NCBI GenBank assembly: GCA_934149245.1
Contig: CAKPER010000026.1
Coordinates: 1-17,283 of the forward strand
Length of the DNA stretch: 17,283 nucleotides
Reading direction: 5' to 3'
From: an uncultured Bacilli bacterium
Lineage (GTDB): Bacteria > Bacillota_I > Bacilli_A > RF39 > UBA660
The notes below the pieces were generated by a model. The model did not search any database and had not been told where the DNA came from. It saw only the letters and a list, made by a program, of their open reading frames with translations. Positions 7,736 to 13,986 of this stretch are shown here, piece after piece. Within the stretch, counting starts at the first letter, position 1, and each line of letters begins with the position of its first letter. The translations under genes and the position numbers were made by a program.

Positions 7736-9172
7736 TTATTTTATGATATTCTTTAGAATTACTGTTTTAGTTCTAGACATTTCTTTAAGAGTTGTCATTA
7801 TACCTTCATTACCAATTCCTGAATATTTCCATCCACCAAATGGTTGTTCAAATGATCTGAAGAAACTTGCCCCGTTAATAACAAATCCTCCACATTCCAT
7901 CATTTCACTAACTTTAATAGCCTTATTCATATCTCTAGTAATGATAGAACCAGATAAACCATAGATTGATTGATTTGCAATTTCAACTGCTTCTTCTATA
8001 GTATCAAAACCAATTACAGATATAACAGGTCCAAAGATTTCCATATCACGAGCTACATCCATATCACGAGTAACATTATCTAAAATTGTAGGTTCATAGA
8101 AAGCACCATTTCTTCTACCACCTCTTACAAGTTTTGCTCCTTGTTCAATTGTCTTATTTACTTGAGCTTCAACTTCCTTAGCTGCATCTTCACTAATTAG
8201 ACAACCAATATCAGTATCTTCCTCGTTTGGATAGCCAACGTGTAATTGTTCTATCTTCTCACTCATTTTTCTGATATACTCATCTTTGATTGAATTTTGA
8301 ACTAAGAATCTTTTACTAGCACAACATACTTGACCAGTATTGTAAAGTCTTCCCCAAACTGTTTCCTCAACAGCTAAATCAATATCACCATCTTCACATA
8401 ATATAAATGCATCATTTCCACCTAATTCTAATGATGAATGAGCTAAATGTTCAGCACAATTTTTAGCTGCATCTATTCCTGCTGCAGTTGAACCGGTTAA
8501 ACTAACAATATTAACCTTTTTATTCTTAGTTAAAGCTGAACCAACAACTGAACCAGAACCATGAACTACTGATATAACACCTGCTGGAACACCGGCTTCA
8601 ACTAACAATTCAACATATCTAGTTAAAGTTAATGGATTAACACTTGCTGGTTTTAAAATTGCAGAGTTTCCCATTAATAATGCTGGTGGTATCTTATTAA
8701 TAAAGATGTCACTAGGGAAATTAAATGGTATTATAGCAACCATTACACCTAAAGGTTGTTGAATTGTATACTGAATAGTATTATCTTGACCTTTTTCTGT
8801 TCCTCTAGGAATTAAATTACCATACTCATGTTTTACTTTTTCAACATAAGCTGGAACACCAATAGAGATATTGGCAATTTCATTACGAGCTTCTTTTATT
8901 GGTTTACCAGTTTCATCTGATAAAAGTCTTGCTAATTCTTCTTTATTATCTTCAACTAATTTAACAAACTTCATCATTATTTCACATCTTTGATAAACAG
9001 GTATATCAGCCCACTCTTTTTGAGCCACTTCAGCATAATCAACAGCCTCATTTACTTCCTCTACTGATAAACTTGGAACAGTATCTACTAATTCACCTGT
9101 AGCAGGATTCATAACTTCAATTACTTTTCCATCTTTAGCATCACGCCATTCTTTACCTATTAAACTCTTCAT
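7736..9172 (-). CDS. NAD(P)-dependent aldehyde dehydrogenase
   Basis: The enzyme oxidises an aldehyde to the acid with NAD(P). The 478 residues cover the whole ALDH superfamily fold. Visible sites: Pro149-Phe-Asn151 (oxyanion hole), Lys174 in ILKPAS (cofactor), GSTAAG at about 227-232 (Rossmann turn), Glu249 in LELGGND (general base) and Cys283 in GQVCCASKR (nucleophile). A C-terminal EIFGPVISV block and a PFGGWKYSGIG block complete the family pattern. The sequence resembles succinate-semialdehyde, lactaldehyde and glycolaldehyde dehydrogenases; the substrate cannot be chosen. Longer in-frame starts at 9199 and 9178 exist, but GAGGG sits 6 bases before the ATG at 9172. It is a single-gene unit with promoter, palindromic operator candidate and terminator, so it is probably regulated on its own. 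Confidence 0.92.
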   Translation of the reverse strand: MKSLIGKEWRDAKDGKVIEVMNPATGELVDTVPSLSVEEVNEAVDYAEVAQKEWADIPVYQRCEIMMKFVKLVEDNKEELARLLSDETGKPIKEARNEIANISIGVPAYVEKVKHEYGNLIPRGTEKGQDNTIQYTIQQPLGVMVAIIPFNFPSDIFINKIPPALLMGNSAILKPASVNPLTLTRYVELLVEAGVPAGVISVVHGSGSVVGSALTKNKKVNIVSLTGSTAAGIDAAKNCAEHLAHSSLELGGNDAFILCEDGDIDLAVEETVWGRLYNTGQVCCASKRFLVQNSIKDEYIRKMSEKIEQLHVGYPNEEDTDIGCLISEDAAKEVEAQVNKTIEQGAKLVRGGRRNGAFYEPTILDNVTRDMDVARDMEIFGPVISVIGFDTIEEAVEIANQSIYGLSGSIITRDMNKAIKVSEMMECGGFVINGASFFRSFEQPFGGWKYSGIGNEGIMTTLKEMSRTKTVILKNIIK

Positions 9173-9205
9173 TTTCATCCCTCTTTCTACTAATACCAAC
9201 TACGG

Positions 9206-9221
9206 TACTATAATTAAAGTA
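9206..9221 (-). promoter_or_regulatory. palindromic operator candidate
   Basis: TACTATAATTAAAGTA is a 16-bp palindrome with one mismatched pair (5 against 12). It lies directly downstream of the -10 box at 9223-9228, covering the expected transcription start, which is where a repressor would block initiation. The half-site recalls small AT-rich Fur/PerR-like boxes, but the match is not close enough to name a regulator. Confidence 0.4.
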
Positions 9222-9222
9222 T

Positions 9223-9250
9223 ACTATATATCAAAAATTTTTCAAGTCAA
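9223..9250 (-). promoter_or_regulatory. sigma-A-type promoter of the aldehyde dehydrogenase gene
   Basis: On the minus strand TTGACT (9245-9250), 16 bases, then TATAGT (9223-9228). The 50-base untranslated leader that follows contains the palindrome at 9206-9221 and a good ribosome site. Confidence 0.6.
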
Positions 9251-9286
9251 TTTAACATAAGTTTACATTACAAAAACATATTATTT

Positions 9287-10060
9287 TTAGCTAAATGTTG
9301 CTTTTATCTCATTACCTTGAGCTGTCTGAAATGTAACTGAACCCGTATAAGCAAGTTCCATACCTTGTAATTCATTTTGTTCCATACCATTATCATAAAC
9401 CCAAATCATAACATAATAATTAACTTCTTTGCCAGTTTCTCCTCCTACTTTTTCATTAGAAACCAAAAGACAATCATAATCATCATCTCTATTAAAATCT
9501 ATACTGTCAGTATCACTATCAATATCATCTTTTTGTTGTCTAAGCCCTGTTTTGATATACTTTTTCTCATCAAAATCGCTTTTAGAAAAATCTTCTTTAG
9601 TGAAATACTTAGTTGAAAAAAACTCTTTTTCTTCCTGAGTATCTTTATCTGTTACTTTTGTTGGATAAACTCTAGTAAACCTAGTTTCTACTCCTTCTTT
9701 TGTATCAGTTGTGACATAACCATCAACAAAGAAGACATCTTCACTATCAGTAGTTAAAGTTATTTTATATATCTGACAGCCAGCATTATGCAAATCATCA
9801 TAACACATTTGTTCAGCCGCATGAGGAGCTTCACTATTTTTCATTGGAATAAGTCCAAATGCCATATCAACATCTGTAACTTTTGATACACTTAAATTAA
9901 AATTTGTAGTATATGTGCCACCATGTACAGTATTATTATCTTCAGCGTTAGCCATAAAATAAGCAAATGTTGCTCCAATTATTAACAAACTAGAAACCAT
10001 ACATATAACAAAAAAATAAAACATTTTATTTTTTTGTACTTTCTTACCATCATTCGCCAT
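9287..10060 (-). CDS. exported protein with SipW-type signal segment
   Basis: The 257-residue product begins with a short basic region and one hydrophobic helix (about residues 15-35) that ends in IIGATFAYFMANAEDN. The TFAYF-type motif at the end of the helix is typical of the leaders of camelysin/TasA-like proteins cut by the SipW signal peptidase in Firmicutes. The rest is a Thr/Asp-rich, strand-forming domain with three Cys. I infer a secreted or surface beta-sandwich protein, possibly a matrix or fibre subunit; no sipW or tasA gene is seen nearby. The frame is open to 10096, but AAGGGTG precedes the ATG at 10060 and that start gives a normal leader. It lies alone between the aldehyde dehydrogenase and the MvaI-like gene. 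Confidence 0.7.
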   Translation of the reverse strand: MANDGKKVQKNKMFYFFVICMVSSLLIIGATFAYFMANAEDNNTVHGGTYTTNFNLSVSKVTDVDMAFGLIPMKNSEAPHAAEQMCYDDLHNAGCQIYKITLTTDSEDVFFVDGYVTTDTKEGVETRFTRVYPTKVTDKDTQEEKEFFSTKYFTKEDFSKSDFDEKKYIKTGLRQQKDDIDSDTDSIDFNRDDDYDCLLVSNEKVGGETGKEVNYYVMIWVYDNGMEQNELQGMELAYTGSVTFQTAQGNEIKATFS

Positions 10061-10123
10061 AGTATCACCCTTATTCTTATAAATATATTCTAACAAAATA
10101 AAAATTAAAAATCAATAGTGTCC

Positions 10124-10828
10124 TTATTTATAAATAGCAAACAATTTATTCAAATCACTATTTTTTATAAAAAATGAAATATTCTTAGAAAGAGAATTAT
10201 TACTAATTTTTCTACCTAATTTTATCCTAACACCTATTATTCCACTTTCTACTAATCTTAAAAATAATTCAAAATCTTTAAAGCGATAAACATCTATATT
10301 ACAATATTTAAAATATTCACTGCCATCAATTACTTTACTAAAAGCTTTAACAATCAATAGATAACTTATTTTTTCCGATATTGCTTTTTCTATTATAGAA
10401 AAATCCCAGTACAATCTATTAAAAACTATTTCTTTTGAATAATTATAAATATAGAGATAAATTCGTTTTTCCACTCTATTTACAACAATTTTAAATTTAT
10501 ATATCCCGTTATCACTGTAATTATCTGCCCAAACATCTACTTGCAAATACTTAAGAAAATTATTTTTATAGTTATTACCATAAATATCTCGAACTTTTTC
10601 TAAAATATTGCAATCTCCTTCAGTAAAATTTAAATAAAAAAGCATAATATAAGCCTTACTGTAACATCTCCTAACCCTAATTCCAACACCATCATTTTTA
10701 TCTTTCTTTATGTAACTCATAAAACTTGAATTAACACCTATGTCATCATTTCTAATATTTTTAATATATCCTAACCTCTTTATAGCTAAATATTGTTTTA
10801 AATATTTTTCAATTACTTCTTTTGCCAT
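10124..10828 (-). CDS. decayed MvaI/BcnI-family nuclease relative
   Basis: The 234-residue layout follows the MvaI/BcnI restriction endonuclease family as I know it: GYIKN.R..D.G near residues 20-31 (family GYIKS.R.GDTG), then GVGIRVRRCYSKAYIMLF at 47-64 (family G-I-E-I-K-T-K-R-x-Y-S-K-S-Y-I-x-L-F), the block YWDFSIIEKAISEKISYLLIV at 140-160 with the following KA...GSEYFKY, and FELFLRLVESGIIGVRIKLG at 186-205. The catalytic Glu-x-Lys is replaced by Gly49-Ile-Arg51, the stretch between the first two motifs is shortened by several residues, and the late His-Gly-Thr region is lost (SKNISFF near 214-220). An inactive, stand-alone DNA-binding or vestigial protein is inferred. There is no methyltransferase beside it. 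AAGGGGG precedes the ATG. The frame itself is intact. Confidence 0.6.
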   Translation of the reverse strand: MAKEVIEKYLKQYLAIKRLGYIKNIRNDDIGVNSSFMSYIKKDKNDGVGIRVRRCYSKAYIMLFYLNFTEGDCNILEKVRDIYGNNYKNNFLKYLQVDVWADNYSDNGIYKFKIVVNRVEKRIYLYIYNYSKEIVFNRLYWDFSIIEKAISEKISYLLIVKAFSKVIDGSEYFKYCNIDVYRFKDFELFLRLVESGIIGVRIKLGRKISNNSLSKNISFFIKNSDLNKLFAIYK

Positions 10829-10894
10829 TTTAACCCCCTTAATTATATTATTAGCTGTTTATCTTCGATTTCCTTTTTATTTTTAATAATTTAT

Positions 10895-10926
10895 AAAAAA
10901 AATATCAATCACAACTGATCAATATT
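10895..10926 (-). terminator. Rho-independent terminator
   Basis: On the minus strand AATATTGATCA, loop GTTG and TGATTGATATT form an 11-bp stem with two G-U pairs (10901-10926), followed by TTTTTTTT. It begins 20 bases beyond the stop of the membrane-anchored protein and ends the fmt transcript. Confidence 0.75.
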
Positions 10927-10944
10927 CTAAATTAACAAATATTT

Positions 10945-11778
10945 TTAATTTACATTAGCACTAAACTCTTCTATTTTATTAATATCATTGTAAGTATAAA
11001 CAACATGACATTTTACATATTTATTGTTTACATTAGTTAATAATTTTGTATAATCGACATCGACAACTACTTTAAAATTTTCACTAGTAACTTTAATTGG
11101 GATAGTATCAGTTTCTTTAGAACCCAAAATGACACTATCAATTTTAAGGTTATAGACATATTCCTTGCGACCTGATGAATAATTAGTAAAATGATCCAGA
11201 CTAGCTTTATTTATATACTCTTTAATGCCTGATAATTCTATATATTTTCCATCTAACAAATCATATATATCACTATTTTTTACAATAGAATAGTTATCAT
11301 CAGCTTTTATATAATATTCACTTCCAAATTTATAATATTCATGAGTTTCTCCATTATAACTTTTATTAATAATTAGATTATCTTTATAACATTTACCATT
11401 ATAATTAACATTATAACTGTTTGTATTACCTGTATCATCTTTTATATCTAAATCTACCGAAACATCATAAGAATAATTATTGTTAATATCATCAAATAAA
11501 CTAGTTCCTTCTTCTACATCATTATTTTTATCAGTATTATCAGTACTTACTTTATTATTTGTATTATTACCATAACTATAATCATAATTGCCACCAGTAT
11601 TAAAAATATTTAAAAATATTATAAGAACAATTATAAATATAGCATACCCTGTAAGTTCAACTTTAGCTTTATATTTGCTATCATTTTTCATTCTTTTAAA
11701 AAAAGATTGTTCTTGATTAGTAGTATCATCAACTTCACTATCTTTATTATCTTTAATAAACCAATTAAACTTTTTCAT
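10945..11778 (-). CDS. membrane-anchored protein of unknown function, coupled to fmt
   Basis: No family is recognised. The 277-residue product has a charged cytoplasmic N-terminus of about 43 residues, one membrane helix at about 46-62 (GYAIFIIVLIIFLNIF), an Asn/Asp/Gly-rich low-complexity linker to about 100, and an extracytoplasmic, strand-rich domain. Only two Cys remain in that domain and could form a disulfide. The ATG shares one base with the fmt stop (TAATG), so translation is coupled and the two genes are co-transcribed. A terminator follows at 10895-10926. The layout resembles the protein at 242-886, but the sequences are not visibly related. Confidence 0.75.
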   Translation of the reverse strand: MKKFNWFIKDNKDSEVDDTTNQEQSFFKRMKNDSKYKAKVELTGYAIFIIVLIIFLNIFNTGGNYDYSYGNNTNNKVSTDNTDKNNDVEEGTSLFDDINNNYSYDVSVDLDIKDDTGNTNSYNVNYNGKCYKDNLIINKSYNGETHEYYKFGSEYYIKADDNYSIVKNSDIYDLLDGKYIELSGIKEYINKASLDHFTNYSSGRKEYVYNLKIDSVILGSKETDTIPIKVTSENFKVVVDVDYTKLLTNVNNKYVKCHVVYTYNDINKIEEFSANVN

Positions 11779-12716
11779 TAACTTAACACCTTACCAATTA
11801 ATTCTATTTTATTAACCCCATTTAAATAATCTTTAGCTAAACATCTTTTTTTGCCTTCAACAGCCAGTTCTTTTATTTTTATAAAACCATCTAAAGTAGC
11901 ACAAATAATTCCATCTTTATCTACTCTAACTATTTGACCACATTTATAATCTGATTTTAATTTTTCATCAAGTATATCTACAGCATATATCTTTATTCGC
12001 CTACCTTCTAAAAAGCAATATGCTGTTGGATATGGATTTAATCCTCTAATAAGATTCCTAACAGAAGTTTTAGTTTTCGAAAAATCAATATGAGCATCAT
12101 CTCGACTAATATTGTAACCATATGTTACTTTACTTGAATCCTGCTTTTTCCTAGTAACATTATTATTTATTATATCTGGTAATGTTTTTAACAATAAATC
12201 TTTTCCCAAATAAGAAAGCTTTTCATAAAGTTCTCCTAACACTATATCATCATCTATTGGAATGGAAGTTTGACTAATAATATCTCCAGCATCCATTTTA
12301 CTAGCCATATACATAATTGTTATGCCTGTTTCCTTATATCCTCTAATTAAAGCCCAATGAATAGGAGCCCCACCTCTTAAATCTGGTAATAAGGAACCAT
12401 GAACATTAATGCAACCATATTTAGGATAATTTAAAATAGAATCTGGAATTATTTGACCATAAGCACAAGTAATAATAATATCAGGCTTTGTATCAAGAAT
12501 TTTTTGATAATCTGCTTTTATATGTTCTGGTTGAAAAACATCTATATTATGCTCTAAAGCAATCTTTTTTACTTCAGGATATTCTATATTTCCTTTTCTA
12601 TCTTTCTTTCTATCAGGCTGACAAACAACCATTACTACATTATATTTTGAAATAAGTCCTTCTAAGACAGGAACAGCAAAACTAGGAGTTCCCATAAATA
12701 CAACTCTTATATCCAA
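11778..12716 (-). CDS. fmt: methionyl-tRNA formyltransferase
   Basis: Fmt adds a formyl group from 10-formyl-tetrahydrofolate to Met-tRNAfMet for translation initiation. The product (312 residues) covers the whole family length: MGTPSFAVPVL at the N-terminus, the catalytic Asn104-Val-His106-Gly-Ser-Leu-Leu-Pro block, RGGAPIHWALIRG (113-126) and Asp142 in KMDAGDII, then the C-terminal tRNA-binding domain ending near INGVNKIELIG. A GTG at 12725 is open in frame, but AAGAGG sits 7 bases before the TTG at 12716, and the TTG start gives the usual short N-terminus before VVFMGT. A promoter is present at 12740-12768. It is translationally coupled to the membrane protein that follows. The insertion upstream has removed its link to hemW. 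Confidence 0.95.
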   Translation of the reverse strand: MDIRVVFMGTPSFAVPVLEGLISKYNVVMVVCQPDRKKDRKGNIEYPEVKKIALEHNIDVFQPEHIKADYQKILDTKPDIIITCAYGQIIPDSILNYPKYGCINVHGSLLPDLRGGAPIHWALIRGYKETGITIMYMASKMDAGDIISQTSIPIDDDIVLGELYEKLSYLGKDLLLKTLPDIINNNVTRKKQDSSKVTYGYNISRDDAHIDFSKTKTSVRNLIRGLNPYPTAYCFLEGRRIKIYAVDILDEKLKSDYKCGQIVRVDKDGIICATLDGFIKIKELAVEGKKRCLAKDYLNGVNKIELIGKVLS

Positions 12717-12739
12717 ATTAATCACCTCTTGCTAGACTA

Positions 12740-12768
12740 ATTATATCAAAAAATAACTCTTTTAGCAA
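12740..12768 (-). promoter_or_regulatory. promoter of fmt, left intact by the insertion
   Basis: On the minus strand TTGCTA (12763-12768), a 17-base spacer and a perfect TATAAT (12740-12745). The target-site copy of the inserted block starts at 12776, only 7 bases beyond the -35 box, so fmt keeps its own promoter. Confidence 0.65.
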
Positions 12769-12775
12769 AAGTAAA

Positions 12776-12783
12776 TTAATAAA
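12776..12783. repeat. left target-site duplication
   Basis: TTAATAAA, identical to 17132-17139. It abuts the left inverted repeat of the block exactly. Confidence 0.85.
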
Positions 12784-12797
12784 GATAGTGTAAAATT
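12784..12797 (+). repeat. left terminal inverted repeat of the block
   Basis: GATAGTGTAAAATT, pairing perfectly with 17118-17131. The sequence then continues ATTGG before the ISL3 end starts at 12801. Confidence 0.85.
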
Positions 12798-12842
12798 ATT
12801 GGTTCTATAATATTTAGTGGGTGCAGATATAACACTCACTAA

Positions 12843-12926
12843 TTTATGTAGAACTTTTAGTTATGTGGAACTTTAATAAAAACATCTTGTAATTATGGTA
12901 TTTCTATTATAAAAAGTTCCACATAA
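12843..12926. repeat. direct and inverted copies of TTATGTGGAACTTT
   Basis: TTATGTAGAACTTTTAG (12844-12860) is followed head-to-tail by TTATGTGGAACTTTAAT (12861-12877), and the complement of TTATGTGGAACTTT occurs at 12913-12926. The last two form perfect 14-bp arms around a 38-bp AT-rich centre. Placement just before a tyrosine-recombinase fragment suggests recombinase binding arms or a former recombination site; this role is inference. Confidence 0.7.
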
Positions 12927-12976
12927 TTTTTGATAAAATAGTATTGCATTCATAAAATAAAGGAGTGTGATAAAAT

Positions 12977-13181
12977 ATGAGTACAATACAACTTAAATAC
13001 TCTTTTAAAAGAGTAAATCAATTTATTAAGGAAAGGAAAAAATTTGTTATATGATATCAATGATAATAAAATTGTAACATTCTATAAAAATTATTTGATA
13101 AGTATAGACAATAAAGAAAATACTATGTCTTCCAAAATAAGATTTGTTTATCTGTTGGATTTATGTCAAGTTTTTGATTAG
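12977..13181 (+). pseudogene. tyrosine recombinase/integrase, N-terminal fragment
   Basis: An AGGAG at 12961 precedes an ATG (12977). After one frame change the translation reads LNTLLKE, a stop, INLLRKGKNLLYDIND and KIVTFYKNYLISIDNKENTM, then SSKIRFVYLLDLCQVFD before a final stop at 13179. The pattern of a short helical region, then a Ser-x-x-Thr/Lys-x-Arg-x-x-Tyr-x-x-Asp-Leu helix is that of the core-binding (SAM-like) N-terminal domain of tyrosine recombinases. The catalytic domain is absent, cut off where an IS3 fragment joins at about 13165-13180. A frameshift, an internal stop and a truncation make it non-functional. Neighbouring repeats at 12843-12926 may be its old binding sites. Assignment rests on pattern only. 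Confidence 0.5.
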
Positions 13182-13316
13182 CTATTTTATAACTATTGGT
13201 TTGATGATTACAATGGTAATAATATACTGAGTGAAGTATACCTAAACATTTACATAAAATTCTAACATCATATAAATGTTTATTGTCATTAATAAACTTA
13301 ATCTTATCATCTATTT
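13165..13316 (-). pseudogene. IS3 OrfB, truncated N-terminus
   Basis: In the -1 frame relative to OrfA the minus strand reads IDDKIKFINDNKHLYDV, then RILCKCLGILHSVYYYHC and ends in IANQKLD. This matches the start of IS150-like OrfB (a K-x-x-F-I-x-x-N...LC..LG.....YY helix-turn-helix), ahead of the DDE integrase core. The core is missing because the element is cut near 13165. Entry is from OrfA by -1 frameshifting on the A_AAA_AAA heptamer at 13314-13320. Confidence 0.65.
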
Positions 13317-13589
13317 TTTTGAGAATATGGCTACTACTTTTTTTAATATTTCATTTTCTATTTCTAATTCATGATTCTTTTTTTGTAATTTTAGTATTTC
13401 ATCATTATTAGTTGTTATTCCAGTTGATGTAGTAATGGTACCATATTTTTTTCTCCATTGTGTAATACTGGTTCTAGTAATGCCATATTCTCTTGCAATA
13501 TCACTCATTGTTTTATCTTTGTTAGTTTCACAAAGATTAACAATCATTTTCTTAAATTCTTCATCATGTTTTGCATATTCTTTTTTCAT
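13311..13589 (-). CDS. IS3-family transposase OrfA
   Basis: The 92-residue product is a typical OrfA: a helix-turn-helix at about residues 10-50 (EEFKKMIVNLC...MSDIAREYGITRTSITQWRKKYG) followed by a leucine-zipper-like coiled coil (ILKLQKKNHELEIENEILKK) used for dimerisation. Its last codons AAA AAA lie in a seven-A run (13314-13320) before the TAG, giving the A_AAA_AAA slippery site used by IS3 elements to make the OrfAB fusion. The frame also opens from a GTG at 13595, but GGAGG sits 8 bases before the ATG at 13589. The frame is intact although OrfB is destroyed, so a free OrfA, which in this family often acts as a repressor, could still be made. Confidence 0.8.
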   Translation of the reverse strand: MKKEYAKHDEEFKKMIVNLCETNKDKTMSDIAREYGITRTSITQWRKKYGTITTSTGITTNNDEILKLQKKNHELEIENEILKKVVAIFSKK

Positions 13590-13663
13590 AGACACTTCCT
13601 CCGTTTCTTGTGATAACTATCATATCACTGCTTTCAAATTTTCGTGTCCATATATCTATACTA

Positions 13664-13872
13664 ACACCAAAATTATCAAGTTATATGAAAACTGCTTTTC
13701 AAACTTTAAAGAAATATTTACCTCACATTAAAAATACATTATCCAAACCATATAGCAATGGGTTTGTAGAAGGAAATAATACTTTTATAAAAGTAACAAT
13801 TTTATAAAAGTATTAAAAAGAATTGCCTTTGGCTTTAGATTGTTTAGAAGATTTAAGGCAAGAATCATGTAA
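13664..13872 (+). pseudogene. ISL3-family transposase, C-terminal fragment
   Basis: The plus strand reads LSSYMKTAFQTLKKYLPHIK and then SKPYSNGFVEGNNTFIKV, loses the frame at a duplication, and resumes as VLKRIAFGFRLFRRFKARIM followed by TAA. The run Y-S-N-G-x-x-E-G-x-N-N followed by I-K-V-x-K-R-I-A-F-G is the classical C-terminus of ISL3 transposases and contains the catalytic Glu region. The frame break comes from a 13-bp repeat TTTTATAAAAGTA at 13783-13795 and 13800-13812 (a 17-base offset); deleting one copy restores NNTFIKVLKRIAFG. The N-terminal two thirds are missing, replaced by the IS3 fragment. Confidence 0.8.
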
Positions 13873-13986
13873 AAATTTATTACCCATGAAAAAAGCCAAC
13901 ACATATTAGCATTGACTTATTCAAATTTTCTTATCAAGATTTGGGACACACCCACTATTTGGCAAAGAGCCATATATTACAAATTT

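Larger units (their letters stand above)
13165..13650 (-). mobile_element. IS3-family element remnant
   Basis: The fragment starts on the minus strand at about 13650 with TGGACACGAAAATTTG, which resembles an IS3-family end beginning with TG, holds complete OrfA and the first part of OrfB, and stops abruptly at about 13165 where it meets the integrase fragment. It lacks most of OrfB and the other end, so it cannot move by itself. Confidence 0.65.
12801..13971 (+). mobile_element. ISL3-family insertion sequence remnant, itself invaded
   Basis: The left end GGTTCTATAATATTTAGTGG and the right end read inward, GGCTCTTTGCCAAATAGTGG, are imperfect inverted repeats of the ISL3 pattern (GGCTCTTTG...AAATAGTGGGTG). 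The only transposase piece left is its C-terminus at 13664-13872. The centre has been replaced by a tyrosine-recombinase fragment and an IS3 fragment. I find no clean 8-bp target duplication: AAATTATT on the left, ATATATTA on the right. Confidence 0.7.

Noticed and set aside
8040..8080. Direct repeat CCATATCACGAG in the aldehyde dehydrogenase gene
   Set aside because: It codes for the two similar stretches Arg-Asp-Met-Asp and Arg-Asp-Met-Glu of a conserved region and is explained by protein sequence.
9377..9616. Plus-strand frames opposite real genes (for example here and at 2213-2416, 6558-6905, 7743-7964)
   Set aside because: They lie antisense to well-supported genes, lack ribosome sites and have biased compositions typical of AT-rich antisense reading.
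10124..10828. A complete restriction-modification system
   Set aside because: The nuclease-like protein lacks its catalytic residues and there is no DNA methyltransferase in the window.
12793..13979. Target-site duplication of the ISL3 copy
   Set aside because: The 8 bases on each side (AAATTATT and ATATATTA) do not match; the copy may have been moved, trimmed or mutated.
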